Source: Flavobacterium aquariorum
GTDB taxonomy: Bacteria > Bacteroidota > Bacteroidia > Flavobacteriales > Flavobacteriaceae
Direction: 5' to 3'
NCBI RefSeq assembly: GCF_003254745.1
Contig: NZ_QKXH01000010.1
Location: 108,461 to 172,460 of the forward strand
Length of the DNA: 64,000 nt
Numbering within the stretch: position 1 is the first letter of the stretch; each line of letters begins with the position of its first letter. Position numbers and translations under genes: made by a program. Under the pieces are notes generated by a model. That model did no database searches and had not been told where the DNA came from. It saw only the letters and a list, made by a program, of their open reading frames with translations. Positions 47,092 to 55,881 of this stretch are shown here, in pieces.

Positions 47092-49248
47092 TTAAGGTTG
47101 TGCATCCCTCACAATTGTCATTTCTTCAATAATGTTATGCGCACCTGCATATTTGTCAATAATCCAAAGTACAAAACGAATATCAAGATTGATCGTACGT
47201 TGCAGTTTTTTATCAAAAATAACATCGCCTGCCATGGCCTCGATATTTCCATCAAAAGCCACACCGATTAATTCTCCCTTTCCATTCAATACTGGAGATC
47301 CTGAATTCCCTCCTGTTATATCATTATCAGTCAAGAAATTCACAGGCATATATCCTGCTTTATCTGCATATTCACCAAAATCTTTTGCTTTGTTTAATTC
47401 CAATAAACGAGCTGGCAAATCAAATTCAGAATCTCCTACTTTATACTTATTGACCATACCGGTCATTGTTGTATAATTGTTTATTTTGGCATCATTTCGT
47501 TTGTCTGTAGGTAAAGAACGAACTTTACCATACGTTAAACGCAAAGTCGAATTGGCATCTGGATACTGAATAGTATTCAATTTTGATTCTCTTAAACCTT
47601 CCACCAATTTGCGGTAAGCAATAGCAAAATCATCATCTGCTTTTAATTGCTCAGGAGACTTGGCTCTCATTTTTGTCATCAAATCATTTGAAATCACATA
47701 CAATTGATCTGCTTCAATTAGTTCCGGTTTTGGGTCTTTCATAAAAGCTTCAACCGATTCTTTGTTAGCAAAAATACTTCCAGCAATTGCTTTATCAACA
47801 TCGGCTGCAAAATTACCTTTATTAGTTTCTTTCATTTTGGCCACAACTGGAGCCAAACCATATTCTGATGCTTTAGCAGCATACAAATTAAGTTGAGCCG
47901 TCAAAACTTCTTTTTCCAAAGGAGCGTAAAAGTCTCCATAATAGTTTCCGATTAAACTATTTATCTTAGGAATCATTTCGGTTCTTTTAGCTTCATTTTC
48001 TTTGTAATATGCAATCAATGCATTCCCTAATACAGACGGTCCAGCTCCATAAGAAGTCGTTCTCATCAATTGGGTAAGATAATTGTCATGACGTGATTTC
48101 AAATTTGTTTTTGCATAATAATCATTTATTGTAGCAATAACATTTCCGTATTTTTCTTTGTTCTCAGGTTTATTGGCCCAAGCATTGAATTTAGCTTCTT
48201 CATTTGATTTTGCAGTAGCTGTTTTTGCTTTAGTCAATGCATCAATCATTCCTTGGCGGTTTTTCCAATAATTGGCAGTCGAAGCATATTTAGACGCGTA
48301 TTTTAAGTTTACGGTCGCATCTTGTTTCATGAACTTCTTCATGTTGTCCATTCCAGTTTTTGCACCTTCAACCCATGCAGGATAAGCATACTTTACATTT
48401 TGTGCAATTCCTCCCGATGGCATCCAACGGTTTGTCCTTCCTGGATAACCCAAAATCATAGCAAAATCATTTTCTTTTACTCCAGTAATATTTATTGGCA
48501 AATGGTGTTTCGGCTGTAATGGCAGGTTATCTTTGGAATATTCTGCCGGATTTCCGTCTTTATCTGCATATACTCTAAACATAGAGAAATCGGCAGTATG
48601 ACGAGGCCACTCCCAGTTATCCGTATCTCCACCAAATTTCCCAAGACTTTCTGTAGGTGTTCCTACCAAACGAACGTCTTTATAATCTTGGTAAACAAAA
48701 TAGTAATACTCGTTTCCTTGAAAAAATGGACGAACAGATACCGTGTATTTTCCACCTTCATTATTTTCTTTTTCGATTAGAGCAATTTCTTGTTGAATCA
48801 CTTTATTGCGCTCTGTCTCGGTCATTTTATCATTTACTTTTGATAAAATTCTTTTAGAAACGTCATCCATACGAACAAAGAAACGTACATATAATGATTT
48901 TGGTTTTAACTCCTCACTTCGATTTTTTGCCCAAAATCCATTCTTTAAATAATTTTGTTCTTCTGTAGAAAGTTCAGCGATGGCATTGTATCCACAGTGG
49001 TGATTGGTCAGTACCAAACCTTCTTTTGAAACGATCTCGGCCGTACAACCTCCGTTGAATTGAACTACAGCATCTTTCAAACTATGATGATTGATACTGT
49101 AAATTTCTTCGGCTGTCAATTGCAAGCCCATTTTTTCCATATCTCTATGGTTTAATCTCTCGATAAACATCAAAAACCACATTCCCTCATCAGCTCTTAC
49201 TGGAAAAGCCATTAGGCACATGGTCAAGAATAATACAACTTTTTTCAT
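47092..49248 (-). CDS. S46 family dipeptidyl-peptidase, DPP7-like
   Basis: A 718-aa exported serine dipeptidyl-peptidase of family S46 (DPP7/DPP11). The signal peptide ends near Ala19 (FPVRADEGMW). The chymotrypsin-like triad can be placed: His84 in TNHHCG, Asp in the DNWEWPRHTADFSMFRVY region, and Ser649 in TGGNSGSP. The S1-pocket residue that decides specificity, 18 residues after the Ser, is Gly667 (AFDGN); family members with Gly prefer hydrophobic P1 residues, whereas DPP11 has Arg and prefers Asp/Glu. It is therefore DPP7-like. Role: periplasmic peptide digestion for amino-acid use. Flanked by terminators. Confidence 0.93.
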   Translation of the reverse strand: MKKVVLFLTMCLMAFPVRADEGMWFLMFIERLNHRDMEKMGLQLTAEEIYSINHHSLKDAVVQFNGGCTAEIVSKEGLVLTNHHCGYNAIAELSTEEQNYLKNGFWAKNRSEELKPKSLYVRFFVRMDDVSKRILSKVNDKMTETERNKVIQQEIALIEKENNEGGKYTVSVRPFFQGNEYYYFVYQDYKDVRLVGTPTESLGKFGGDTDNWEWPRHTADFSMFRVYADKDGNPAEYSKDNLPLQPKHHLPINITGVKENDFAMILGYPGRTNRWMPSGGIAQNVKYAYPAWVEGAKTGMDNMKKFMKQDATVNLKYASKYASTANYWKNRQGMIDALTKAKTATAKSNEEAKFNAWANKPENKEKYGNVIATINDYYAKTNLKSRHDNYLTQLMRTTSYGAGPSVLGNALIAYYKENEAKRTEMIPKINSLIGNYYGDFYAPLEKEVLTAQLNLYAAKASEYGLAPVVAKMKETNKGNFAADVDKAIAGSIFANKESVEAFMKDPKPELIEADQLYVISNDLMTKMRAKSPEQLKADDDFAIAYRKLVEGLRESKLNTIQYPDANSTLRLTYGKVRSLPTDKRNDAKINNYTTMTGMVNKYKVGDSEFDLPARLLELNKAKDFGEYADKAGYMPVNFLTDNDITGGNSGSPVLNGKGELIGVAFDGNIEAMAGDVIFDKKLQRTINLDIRFVLWIIDKYAGAHNIIEEMTIVRDAQP

Positions 49249-49372
49249 TTGGGTATATTTTATTTTAGCGCCACGAATATAATCATTTTGACAATTCTAC
49301 TAAATTTTTACCAACATAAACACAATCAAACACTTCTAAATTAACCAAAATTTAAGAAATGTTTAAAAAAAC

Positions 49373-49406
49373 AAAAAAGGTGTTCTATTGCTAGAACACC
49401 TTTTTT
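49373..49406 (-). terminator. obgE terminator
   Basis: AAAAAAGGTGTTCTA and TAGAACACCTTTTTT form a 15-bp perfect stem with a 4-nt loop. It starts about 19 nt after the obgE stop. Confidence 0.92.
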
Positions 49407-49424
49407 AGTATAAAAATACTGATT

Positions 49425-50426
49425 TTAATCATTCAACATTTTCCATAATTTATCTTTCAATTCAGTCAAACCTTGTTGGGCAACTGATGAGATAAACATA
49501 TAAGGAATGTCTTTGAAAGCAACGTCTAATTCGGTTTTTAATTCCGCTTTCAGTTCATCATCCAGCATATCGCATTTTGAAATCACTAATAAACGCTCTT
49601 TATCTAGCATTTCCGGATTGTATTTGGTCAATTCATTAACCAGAATATCATACTCTGCTTTAATATCTGGAGTATCTACAGGAACTAAGAATAATAAAGT
49701 CGAATTACGCTCAATATGACGCAAGAAATAATGACCTAGTCCTTTTCCTTCTGCAGCGCCTTCGATAATTCCCGGAATATCGGCAATTACAAAAGATTGA
49801 AAATCTCGATACGCTACAATTCCAAGATTTGGTTTTAGAGTTGTAAAAGGATAATCGGCAATTTTTGGTTTTGCAGAAGTCAACACTGATAATAGCGTTG
49901 ATTTTCCGGCATTAGGAAAACCTACCAAACCTACATCGGCCAATACTTTAAGTTCCAAAATCACATCCATTTCCACACCTGGCAAACCTGGCTGTGAATA
50001 TCGCGGCGTTTGATTCGTTGAACTTCTAAAGTGCCAGTTTCCTAATCCTCCTTTACCTCCGCGGGAAAGAATTTGTTTCTCTCCGTCTTCGGTAATTTCA
50101 AAAAGGGTTTCGCCTGTTTCTTTGTCTTTTACAACAGTTCCCAACGGAACTTCGATGTATTTATCCTCACCATCAGCACCAGTGCTGCGGTCTCCTCCTC
50201 CATCTCCTCCGTGTCCTGCTTTAATATGACGTGCAAATTTTAAGTGAAACAAAGTCCAAAGTCCTTTGTTACCCACTAAATAAACGTGTCCGCCTCGTCC
50301 ACCATCACCACCATCTGGTCCACCTTTTTCAATAAATTTTTCTCTATGCAAATGCGTAGATCCCTTTCCTCCTTTTCCTGAAGAAACATAAATTTTTACG
50401 TAATCTACAAAATTCCCTTCTGTCAT
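49425..50426 (-). CDS. obgE: Obg family GTPase (CgtA)
   Basis: Essential ribosome-associated GTPase of 333 aa from ATG 50426. N-terminal Obg fold (residues 1-158) is Gly-rich ([34 protein letters not shown]), followed by the G domain with G1 [12 protein letters not shown]3 [16 protein letters not shown], and G4 SKCD. It binds 50S precursors and links growth to stress. The frame is open three codons further to a TTG at 50435, but that start is unlikely. The C-terminal domain seen in some species is absent, so this is the compact form. Confidence 0.97.
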   Translation of the reverse strand: MTEGNFVDYVKIYVSSGKGGKGSTHLHREKFIEKGGPDGGDGGRGGHVYLVGNKGLWTLFHLKFARHIKAGHGGDGGGDRSTGADGEDKYIEVPLGTVVKDKETGETLFEITEDGEKQILSRGGKGGLGNWHFRSSTNQTPRYSQPGLPGVEMDVILELKVLADVGLVGFPNAGKSTLLSVLTSAKPKIADYPFTTLKPNLGIVAYRDFQSFVIADIPGIIEGAAEGKGLGHYFLRHIERNSTLLFLVPVDTPDIKAEYDILVNELTKYNPEMLDKERLLVISKCDMLDDELKAELKTELDVAFKDIPYMFISSVAQQGLTELKDKLWKMLND

Positions 50427-50438
50427 TTTTCTCAATTT

Positions 50439-50465
50439 CAGATTTTAGATTTTAGATTTTAGATT
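50439..50465. repeat. TTTTAGA heptamer run upstream of obgE
   Basis: CAGA followed by three in-phase TTTTAGA-type copies, then TTG. It belongs to the same loosely related heptamer family as the runs at 33083-33097, 57914-57934 and 62002-62092. Confidence 0.7.
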
Positions 50466-50511
50466 GAAAAAAAATCAAACTACCATCGCCATCTGCCATC
50501 TATTTTTATTT

Positions 50512-51786
50512 CTATTTTTGTAATGATTTAACCATTACTTTATCAATCTTCACGCCATCCATATCGATGACCTCTAACTCAAATTTTTGCCAAATTAACT
50601 TTTCTCCTTCTTTTGGAATACGAGATAATTCGGTCATTATTAATCCACTTACGGTGGTCACTTCATAATCATTTATTAAATCATCCAGTTCGAAATACGT
50701 CAGAAAATCGTGTAACGAATAATGTCCGTCTACCATCCAAGTTCCGTCCTCCCTTTCGATTAACTGGAAATCGTCCTTATAAAAATCCGAAGCATTGCCA
50801 ACCAGCGCTTCAAGAATATCATTCAACGTAATTACCCCCTGAAAAACCCCATATTCATCTGAAACCAATGCATAATGAATTCCTGTTTCCTTGAACTGTT
50901 CCAGTGCTTTGTAAGCTGTGGTTTGCTCCATCATAAAAGGAGCTTCGGTCATAATTTCAGCCAAATTAAAACTATCGTTTTCAAAATGGGCGAAAATATT
51001 TTTCAAATTTACAACTCCCACAATATCATCGTGATTTTCGCCATAAACAGGATAAATCGAATGCAATTCTTTTAGCATAAATTCCTTTACCTTATTTTTA
51101 TCAGCGTGTAAAGGCAAGAGCATAACCGATTTTCTGTGCGTCATCAACGAATTGATTTTTCGGTCTCCAATATGAAAAACGCGCTCCACGATATCTTGTT
51201 CTATTTCCTGAACCTCACCAACTTCAGTACCTTCTTTGATGATGGCTTTTATTTCTTCCTCAGTTACTTTTCCGTCGGCTGTAGGTTTTATTTGCAGTAC
51301 ATCCAATAAAAATTCGGTCGAAGTGGTTAGCAACCATATAAAAGGTGCGGTAATTATAGAAACAATTTTCATAGGCCACGCTACTGCCTTGGCAATTCCT
51401 TCTGGATGGTTCAATCCAATTCGTTTAGGTAATAACTCTCCCAACACCAAAGAAAAGAACGTCAATATTACAACAACAATTCCAACCGCAATTGAACGTG
51501 CAAACGGAATTAACACATGAAATCCTTTTACAAATACCTCCACATCTGTGGTTATTTTATCCCCACTGTAAATACCGGTAAGTATTCCAATCAATGTTAT
51601 TCCTATTTGTACTGTTGACAAAAACTTATTTGGGGAATTGGCTAAATCCAAAGCTATTTGAGCACTTTTGTTACCCTTTTTTGCCGCGGTTTCCAACCTG
51701 TTTTTTCGGGCCGAAATCAATGCGATTTCAGACATAGAAAAAAATCCATTTAAGAGTATCAGAAAAAATATTATTACTATTTCCAA
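50512..51786 (-). CDS. CNNM-domain hemolysin-family protein
   Basis: A 424-aa membrane protein with an N-terminal CNNM (DUF21) domain of about 190 residues and three to four membrane helices (EIVIIFFLILLNGFFSMSEI, LSTVQIGITLIGILTGIYSG), a CBS pair (about 205-325: MTHRKSVMLLPLHADKNKVK, ALEQFKETGIHYALVSDEYG) and a C-terminal CorC/HlyC transporter-associated domain (about 340-420). Members are Mg2+/Co2+ transport-related; despite the name, haemolysis is not their role. Transcribed toward obgE. Confidence 0.93.
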   Translation of the reverse strand: MEIVIIFFLILLNGFFSMSEIALISARKNRLETAAKKGNKSAQIALDLANSPNKFLSTVQIGITLIGILTGIYSGDKITTDVEVFVKGFHVLIPFARSIAVGIVVVILTFFSLVLGELLPKRIGLNHPEGIAKAVAWPMKIVSIITAPFIWLLTTSTEFLLDVLQIKPTADGKVTEEEIKAIIKEGTEVGEVQEIEQDIVERVFHIGDRKINSLMTHRKSVMLLPLHADKNKVKEFMLKELHSIYPVYGENHDDIVGVVNLKNIFAHFENDSFNLAEIMTEAPFMMEQTTAYKALEQFKETGIHYALVSDEYGVFQGVITLNDILEALVGNASDFYKDDFQLIEREDGTWMVDGHYSLHDFLTYFELDDLINDYEVTTVSGLIMTELSRIPKEGEKLIWQKFELEVIDMDGVKIDKVMVKSLQK

Positions 51787-51850
51787 TGTTTAGATAATTC
51801 GTTTATATTTTTGATTCTTAGAATCCTGTTGTTGTGTAATCTTATTTTAA

Positions 51851-51993
51851 TAGCCCAGATGGAAGTGAAAAGCCCACAGTCCCGTTGTTTAATTTTTATG
51901 AGTGACACAAAAGCGACTGAAAGAAGCTTATGGGGCGCTTTAGAAAAATAAACAACGGGACGCGGACTTGAAACGTACAGCTGGAAATTGCTT
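51851..51993 (+). repeat. Dispersed structured element, copy 2
   Basis: Begins TAGCCCAGATGGAAG and ends CAGCTGGAAATTGCTTC. GTCCCGTTGTTTA (51879-51891) and TAAACAACGGGAC (51949-51961) form a perfect 13-bp stem that can be extended with a one-base bulge; AAAGCG and CGCTTT make an inner 6-bp stem. The left end and the right end resemble copies 1 and 3, whereas the stem sequence differs. It reaches the adk stop codon. Confidence 0.72.
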
Positions 51994-52566
51994 CTACAAA
52001 TTATCGATAACTGCAGTTAATCTTTCTGTAATTTCTTGAATAGACCCTATTCCATTTACAGCGTGAAACTTATCTTGTGCTTTATAATATCCCACTAAAG
52101 GAGCGGTTTTTTCGTTGTATTCCTGGTAACGATTTCTGATTTTATCTTCGTCCTGATCGTCAACTCTTCCGCTTATTTTTCCTCTTTCCAATAATCTGGC
52201 CACTAAAATCTCATCATCGGCTTCGAGTGCAATCGTAGCCGTAACTTTTGAACCAATTGTTTGCAAAAAAGCGTCCAATGCTTCAGCTTGAGAAATTGTT
52301 CTTGGATAGCCATCAAACAAAATCCCATTGGTATTTGGGTGTTTGTTTACCTCATCAATAAGCATTTTGGTAGTCAATTCGTCTGGAACCAAATCCCCGG
52401 CATCCATGTACACTCTTGCTTCTTTACCTAGTGGAGTGTCGTTTTTCAAGTTGTAACGAAAAACATCTCCAGTTGAAATGTGTGTTAATTTGTATTTTTC
52501 TTTTAAAAATTCTGCCTGAGTTCCTTTTCCTGCTCCTGGCTTTCCAAATAAAACTATATTGATCAT
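51994..52566 (-). CDS. adk: Adenylate kinase
   Basis: Interconverts ATP + AMP and 2 ADP. The 190-aa protein has the P-loop FGKPGAGKGTQAEFL (residues 6-20), the AMP-site STGDVFRYNL and GILFDGYPRTISQAEAL, and a short LID (ERGKISGRVDDQDEDKIRNR), as in the compact, LID-lacking short type. In many bacteria adk lies after secY; here it is next to hpt, so purine salvage and interconversion are linked. It lies 32 nt after hpt, probably in the same transcript. Confidence 0.97.
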   Translation of the reverse strand: MINIVLFGKPGAGKGTQAEFLKEKYKLTHISTGDVFRYNLKNDTPLGKEARVYMDAGDLVPDELTTKMLIDEVNKHPNTNGILFDGYPRTISQAEALDAFLQTIGSKVTATIALEADDEILVARLLERGKISGRVDDQDEDKIRNRYQEYNEKTAPLVGYYKAQDKFHAVNGIGSIQEITERLTAVIDNL

Positions 52567-52597
52567 TCCTTTTTTATATATGATTTTTACTATTTTG

Positions 52598-53128
52598 TTA
52601 TTCCTTTAATTGATATACCTCTGGTAAGTTTCTGCCCAGACCATCGTAATCTAAACCAAAACCAACAATGAATTTGTTAGGAATGCGAATACCCACATAG
52701 TCAATTTTTAGGTCTTTTTTGAAAGCATCGGGTTTGAAGAACAGCGTTGCAATCTTAAAATGCTTTACATTTTGGCTTTTAAATAAATTTTTCAATTCCT
52801 CCAAAGTGTTTCCTGTATCGATAATATCTTCTAAAATAATTACAGTCCGTCCCGTCAAATCTTGGTTCAAACCTATTAATTGCTTAACCGATTCCGTAGA
52901 GGAAGTTCCTTCATAGGAAGCTAATTTGATAAAAGACACTTCGCAAGGTTTTTTGTATAATTTTAAAAAATCGGAAACGACCATAAAAGAACCATTCAGT
53001 ACTCCAATAAAAATTGGTGTTTCATCAAAAAAATCGTCTTCTATTTGTGCTACCATTTTTTCAATAGCAAAGTTTATCTCTTTGGCTGAAATAAACGGAA
53101 CAAATTGTTTATCGTGTAGTTGTATCAC
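52598..53128 (-). CDS. hpt: Hypoxanthine phosphoribosyltransferase
   Basis: Salvages hypoxanthine (and usually guanine) to IMP/GMP using PRPP. From GTG 53128 the protein has 176 aa, normal for the family: VIQLHDKQFVPFISAKEINF, the PRPP loop VIILEDIIDTGNTLEEL and the base-binding VGFGLDYDGLGRNLPEVY. The frame is open 17 codons further upstream to 53179, but a TATCTTTG promoter box at 53153-53160 lies inside that extension and the added residues are not conserved. adk follows 32 nt later. Confidence 0.95.
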   Translation of the reverse strand: MIQLHDKQFVPFISAKEINFAIEKMVAQIEDDFFDETPIFIGVLNGSFMVVSDFLKLYKKPCEVSFIKLASYEGTSSTESVKQLIGLNQDLTGRTVIILEDIIDTGNTLEELKNLFKSQNVKHFKIATLFFKPDAFKKDLKIDYVGIRIPNKFIVGFGLDYDGLGRNLPEVYQLKE

Positions 53129-53152
53129 AGTTTTATATTTTAAAATATTTGG

Positions 53153-53160
53153 CAAAGATA
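53153..53160 (-). promoter_or_regulatory. -7 promoter box of hpt-adk
   Basis: TATCTTTG on the minus strand, 25 nt before the GTG. TTG elements upstream occur at 16 and 23 nt spacing (53177 and 53184 region). It supports the short hpt start. Confidence 0.6.
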
Positions 53161-53216
53161 GGGATTTCACTTTTGACAATTGTCAATTGATTTGTACTTT
53201 TAAATCAAAAACATAG

Positions 53217-53765
53217 ATGATGGTCACCGAATTCCAAAAAAAATTAGATAATGTAACTGGACATCGGGCCAACAGGCAAAAATATGCCAATGAAGTTCTG
53301 GATAACCGGGAACTTTTTCCTGAGCTGGTTCAGTTGTGTTTTCAGACTTCAAACAAAAATGCATCCAAAGCCTTTTGGATCCTGGAATTTGTTTGTTACC
53401 AAAAATTGGAATGGATAGAAGAACATTTGAATTTCTTTTGTTCTCAAATTAAAAGTCTGAAAGATGAAAGCGCCATACGACCAGCTGCAAAAATCTGCCA
53501 GCTTTTGATTCTTTCGCATTTTAAGAAAAAAGAGATTCAGCTTTCTGAAAAACATTTGGAAGAAATAACAGAAAATAGTTTTGATTGGATGATAAACGAC
53601 ACCAAAGTAGCGGCCAAAGCCTATTCGATGCGTACCTTATATATACTGGGACAACATTATGACTGGATACATCCCGAATTGAAAATTATAATTACTAAAG
53701 ACTTTCCAAACCATAGTGCAGCTTATAAGGCCGTCGCCAAAGAAGTTTTGAAGAAAATAAAATAG
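53217..53765 (+). CDS. Uncharacterised helical protein next to purK
   Basis: A 182-aa cytoplasmic protein with no family I recognise. It reads as all-helical (KLDNVTGHRANRQKYANEVL, ELVQLCFQTSNKNASKAFWI, VAAKAYSMRTLYILGQHYDW), with a repeat-like pattern as in HEAT/ARM folds, and no catalytic motif stands out. It starts ATGATG, so residue 2 is an alternative start. It diverges from hpt and lies 82 nt before purK on the same strand, but purK has its own promoter box. Automated pipelines may call it adenylosuccinate lyase; the fumarase/lyase signature is not present. Confidence 0.72.
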   Translation: MMVTEFQKKLDNVTGHRANRQKYANEVLDNRELFPELVQLCFQTSNKNASKAFWILEFVCYQKLEWIEEHLNFFCSQIKSLKDESAIRPAAKICQLLILSHFKKKEIQLSEKHLEEITENSFDWMINDTKVAAKAYSMRTLYILGQHYDWIHPELKIIITKDFPNHSAAYKAVAKEVLKKIK

Positions 53766-53791
53766 CATTTTCCTATTCGATTAGGAAAAAG

Positions 53792-53799
53792 TATCTTTG
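53792..53799 (+). promoter_or_regulatory. -7 promoter box of purK
   Basis: TATCTTTG, a full match to TAnnTTTG and the same sequence as for hpt, 47 nt before the purK ATG. It suggests that purK-purE starts its own transcript. Confidence 0.55.
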
Positions 53800-53846
53800 C
53801 ACACACTAGGCAATATGCCCAACAGACAAAGTTAAAGACAATCACA

Positions 53847-54998
53847 ATGAATTATTTTTCATCCTCTTTTAAATTAGGTATACTTGGTGGCGGACAATTA
53901 GGCAAAATGCTTTTGTTTGACACGAGAAAATTTGACATACAAACTTATGTTCTTGATCCTAGCGATGAAGCTCCCTGCAAAATAGCGTGTAATCAATTCT
54001 TTCAAGGAGACTTAATGGATTTTGAAACGGTTTACAATTTTGGGAAACAAGTAGATGTTTTGACTTTTGAAATAGAGTTGGTCAATCTTGATGCTCTTGA
54101 AAAATTGGAAAACGAAGGCATAAAAGTTTATCCTTCGCCAAAAACACTGAAACTGATACAAAACAAAGGCATTCAAAAAGCTTTTTATATAGAAAATAAC
54201 ATTCCAACAGCTCCTTTTAAACGTTATGCAACTTTAAAAGATTTGGTGATTGATTTAGTGGATTCTAACATTCAACTTCCTTTTGTATGGAAGTGTACCG
54301 AATTTGGATACGACGGAAACGGTGTAAAAATTATTAGACAAACTTCTGATTTAGAAAATTTACCGAATGTTGAATGTATTGCAGAAACGATGGTACCTTT
54401 CAAAAACGAATTGGCCGTAATTGTTTGCCGCAATCCTCAAGGAGAAATAAGAACCTATCCAGTGGTAGAAATGGAATTTCACCCCGAAGCCAACCAAGTG
54501 GAATATGTGATTTGCCCTGCCCGAATTGACGAAAAAGTAGCCGACAAAGCAAGAATAATTGCCTTGAATGTTTCTCAGCAATTCAATCATGTCGGGCTTT
54601 TGGCTGTTGAAATGTTCCAAACCGAAGACGATGAAATTCTGGTAAACGAAGTTGCTCCTCGCCCACACAATTCTGGTCATTATTCAATTGAAGCCAGTTA
54701 TACTTCACAATTTGAAAACCATTTACGTGCGATTCTAGATTTACCTCTTGGAAACACCGACAGTAAAGTAGCCGGAATTATGGTTAACCTTACCGGTGCA
54801 GAAGGTTTCTCTGGAGATGTCGTTTACGAAAACATAGAGAAAATATTAGGATGGGATGGTGTTACACCACACATTTACGGCAAGAAACAAACCCGTCCTT
54901 TTAGAAAAATGGGACATGTGACGATTGTCAATGAAGACATAAACGAAGCAAGAAAAATTGCCGAGGATGTGAAGAATACAATAAGAGTAATCAGTTAA
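53847..54998 (+). CDS. purK: 5-(carboxyamino)imidazole ribonucleotide synthase
   Basis: ATP-grasp enzyme that adds bicarbonate to AIR to make N5-CAIR in purine synthesis. The 383-aa protein starts with the PurK motif KLGILGGGQLGKMLLFDTRK and has ATP-grasp signatures (WKCTEFGYDGNGVKII, EMEFHPEANQVEYVICPARI, VEMFQTEDDEILVNEVAPRP, HNSGHYSIEA). Complete. Its partner mutase purE follows after 92 nt that hold a long inverted repeat. Confidence 0.97.
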   Translation: MNYFSSSFKLGILGGGQLGKMLLFDTRKFDIQTYVLDPSDEAPCKIACNQFFQGDLMDFETVYNFGKQVDVLTFEIELVNLDALEKLENEGIKVYPSPKTLKLIQNKGIQKAFYIENNIPTAPFKRYATLKDLVIDLVDSNIQLPFVWKCTEFGYDGNGVKIIRQTSDLENLPNVECIAETMVPFKNELAVIVCRNPQGEIRTYPVVEMEFHPEANQVEYVICPARIDEKVADKARIIALNVSQQFNHVGLLAVEMFQTEDDEILVNEVAPRPHNSGHYSIEASYTSQFENHLRAILDLPLGNTDSKVAGIMVNLTGAEGFSGDVVYENIEKILGWDGVTPHIYGKKQTRPFRKMGHVTIVNEDINEARKIAEDVKNTIRVIS

Positions 54999-55013
54999 AA
55001 ATAATTATAAATA

Positions 55014-55072
55014 TTGAATTATAAATTTTAAATGAAAACCTAAATTATTTTAATCTAAAATTTATAATTCAA
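55014..55072. repeat. 17-bp inverted repeat between purK and purE
   Basis: TTGAATTATAAATTTTA (55014-55030) and its exact complement (55056-55072) enclose 25 bp. No T-run follows, so termination is doubtful. It could be an mRNA processing or stability element between the two coupled purine genes, or a small mobile remnant. Confidence 0.7.
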
Positions 55073-55090
55073 AATTCAACATAAAAAACA

Positions 55091-55576
55091 ATGAGCAAAG
55101 TAGCCATAATCATGGGAAGCATTTCGGATATGCCGGTAATGCAGGATGCCATAGACATTTTAAAAGGATTTGATATAGCTGTAGAAGTTGATATTGTATC
55201 GGCCCACAGAACACCTGAAAAGTTGTTTGATTTCAGTAAAAATGCCCATAGCCGCGGTATTTCGGTGATTATTGCCGGAGCTGGCGGGGCCGCGCATTTA
55301 CCTGGAATGGTCGCTTCCATGTCTCCATTGCCTGTAATCGGAGTTCCCGTAAAATCAAGTAATTCTATCGATGGCTGGGACAGCGTTTTGTCGATTTTAC
55401 AAATGCCAGGTGGTGTTCCTGTAGCAACAGTGGCTTTAAACGGAGCAAAAAATGCCGGAATTCTTGCCGCGCAAATCATAGGAAGTTCCGACAAAATTGT
55501 TTTGGACAAAATCATCACCTATAAAGAAGGACTAAAAGAAGCGGTTTACAAATCTTCTGAAAACTTGAATAAATAA
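55091..55576 (+). CDS. purE: N5-carboxyaminoimidazole ribonucleotide mutase
   Basis: Converts N5-CAIR to CAIR (class I PurE). The 161-aa protein has MGSISDMPVMQDAIDILKG, the active-site VSAHRTPEKLFDF (catalytic His) and IIAGAGGAAHLPGMVASMSP. Length and signatures are those of the class I mutase that needs PurK, which is encoded upstream. A terminator follows directly. Confidence 0.97.
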   Translation: MSKVAIIMGSISDMPVMQDAIDILKGFDIAVEVDIVSAHRTPEKLFDFSKNAHSRGISVIIAGAGGAAHLPGMVASMSPLPVIGVPVKSSNSIDGWDSVLSILQMPGGVPVATVALNGAKNAGILAAQIIGSSDKIVLDKIITYKEGLKEAVYKSSENLNK

Positions 55577-55605
55577 AAAAAAGCTCCTAAACAAGGAGCT
55601 TTTTT
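55577..55605 (+). terminator. purKE terminator
   Basis: AAAAAGCTCC and GGAGCTTTTT form a 10-bp stem with a 7-nt loop, starting directly after the purE stop. Confidence 0.9.
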
Positions 55606-55881
55606 GGTATTGTAAAATCTAAACTTGGGGGAATTTAGTTTTATCAATAATGTGTGGTATTTAAGGAACTAAATTTCTTTGTGATTTGGGACAAAAAGAG
55701 CTTATAATTTTGACTTAATTAATTCATGTGTAAATTAATTATTCGACAAAAGTACACAAATAATCGACAAAATACACATCTATTGGAAAATTTAACACAT
55801 TTTTCTTCTTTTTTGTTTTTAAAAGATAAAAATGCAAAACTATAACAACCACTTATTTGTAACAAAATAGAATATAGAATT

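Noticed and set aside
53129..53179. Longer hpt reading frame from 53179
   Set aside because: A TATCTTTG promoter box lies inside the extension and the added residues are not part of Hpt proteins.
53217..53765. Adenylosuccinate lyase
   Set aside because: Too short (182 aa) and without the fumarase/aspartase-type signature; purB is normally over 430 aa.
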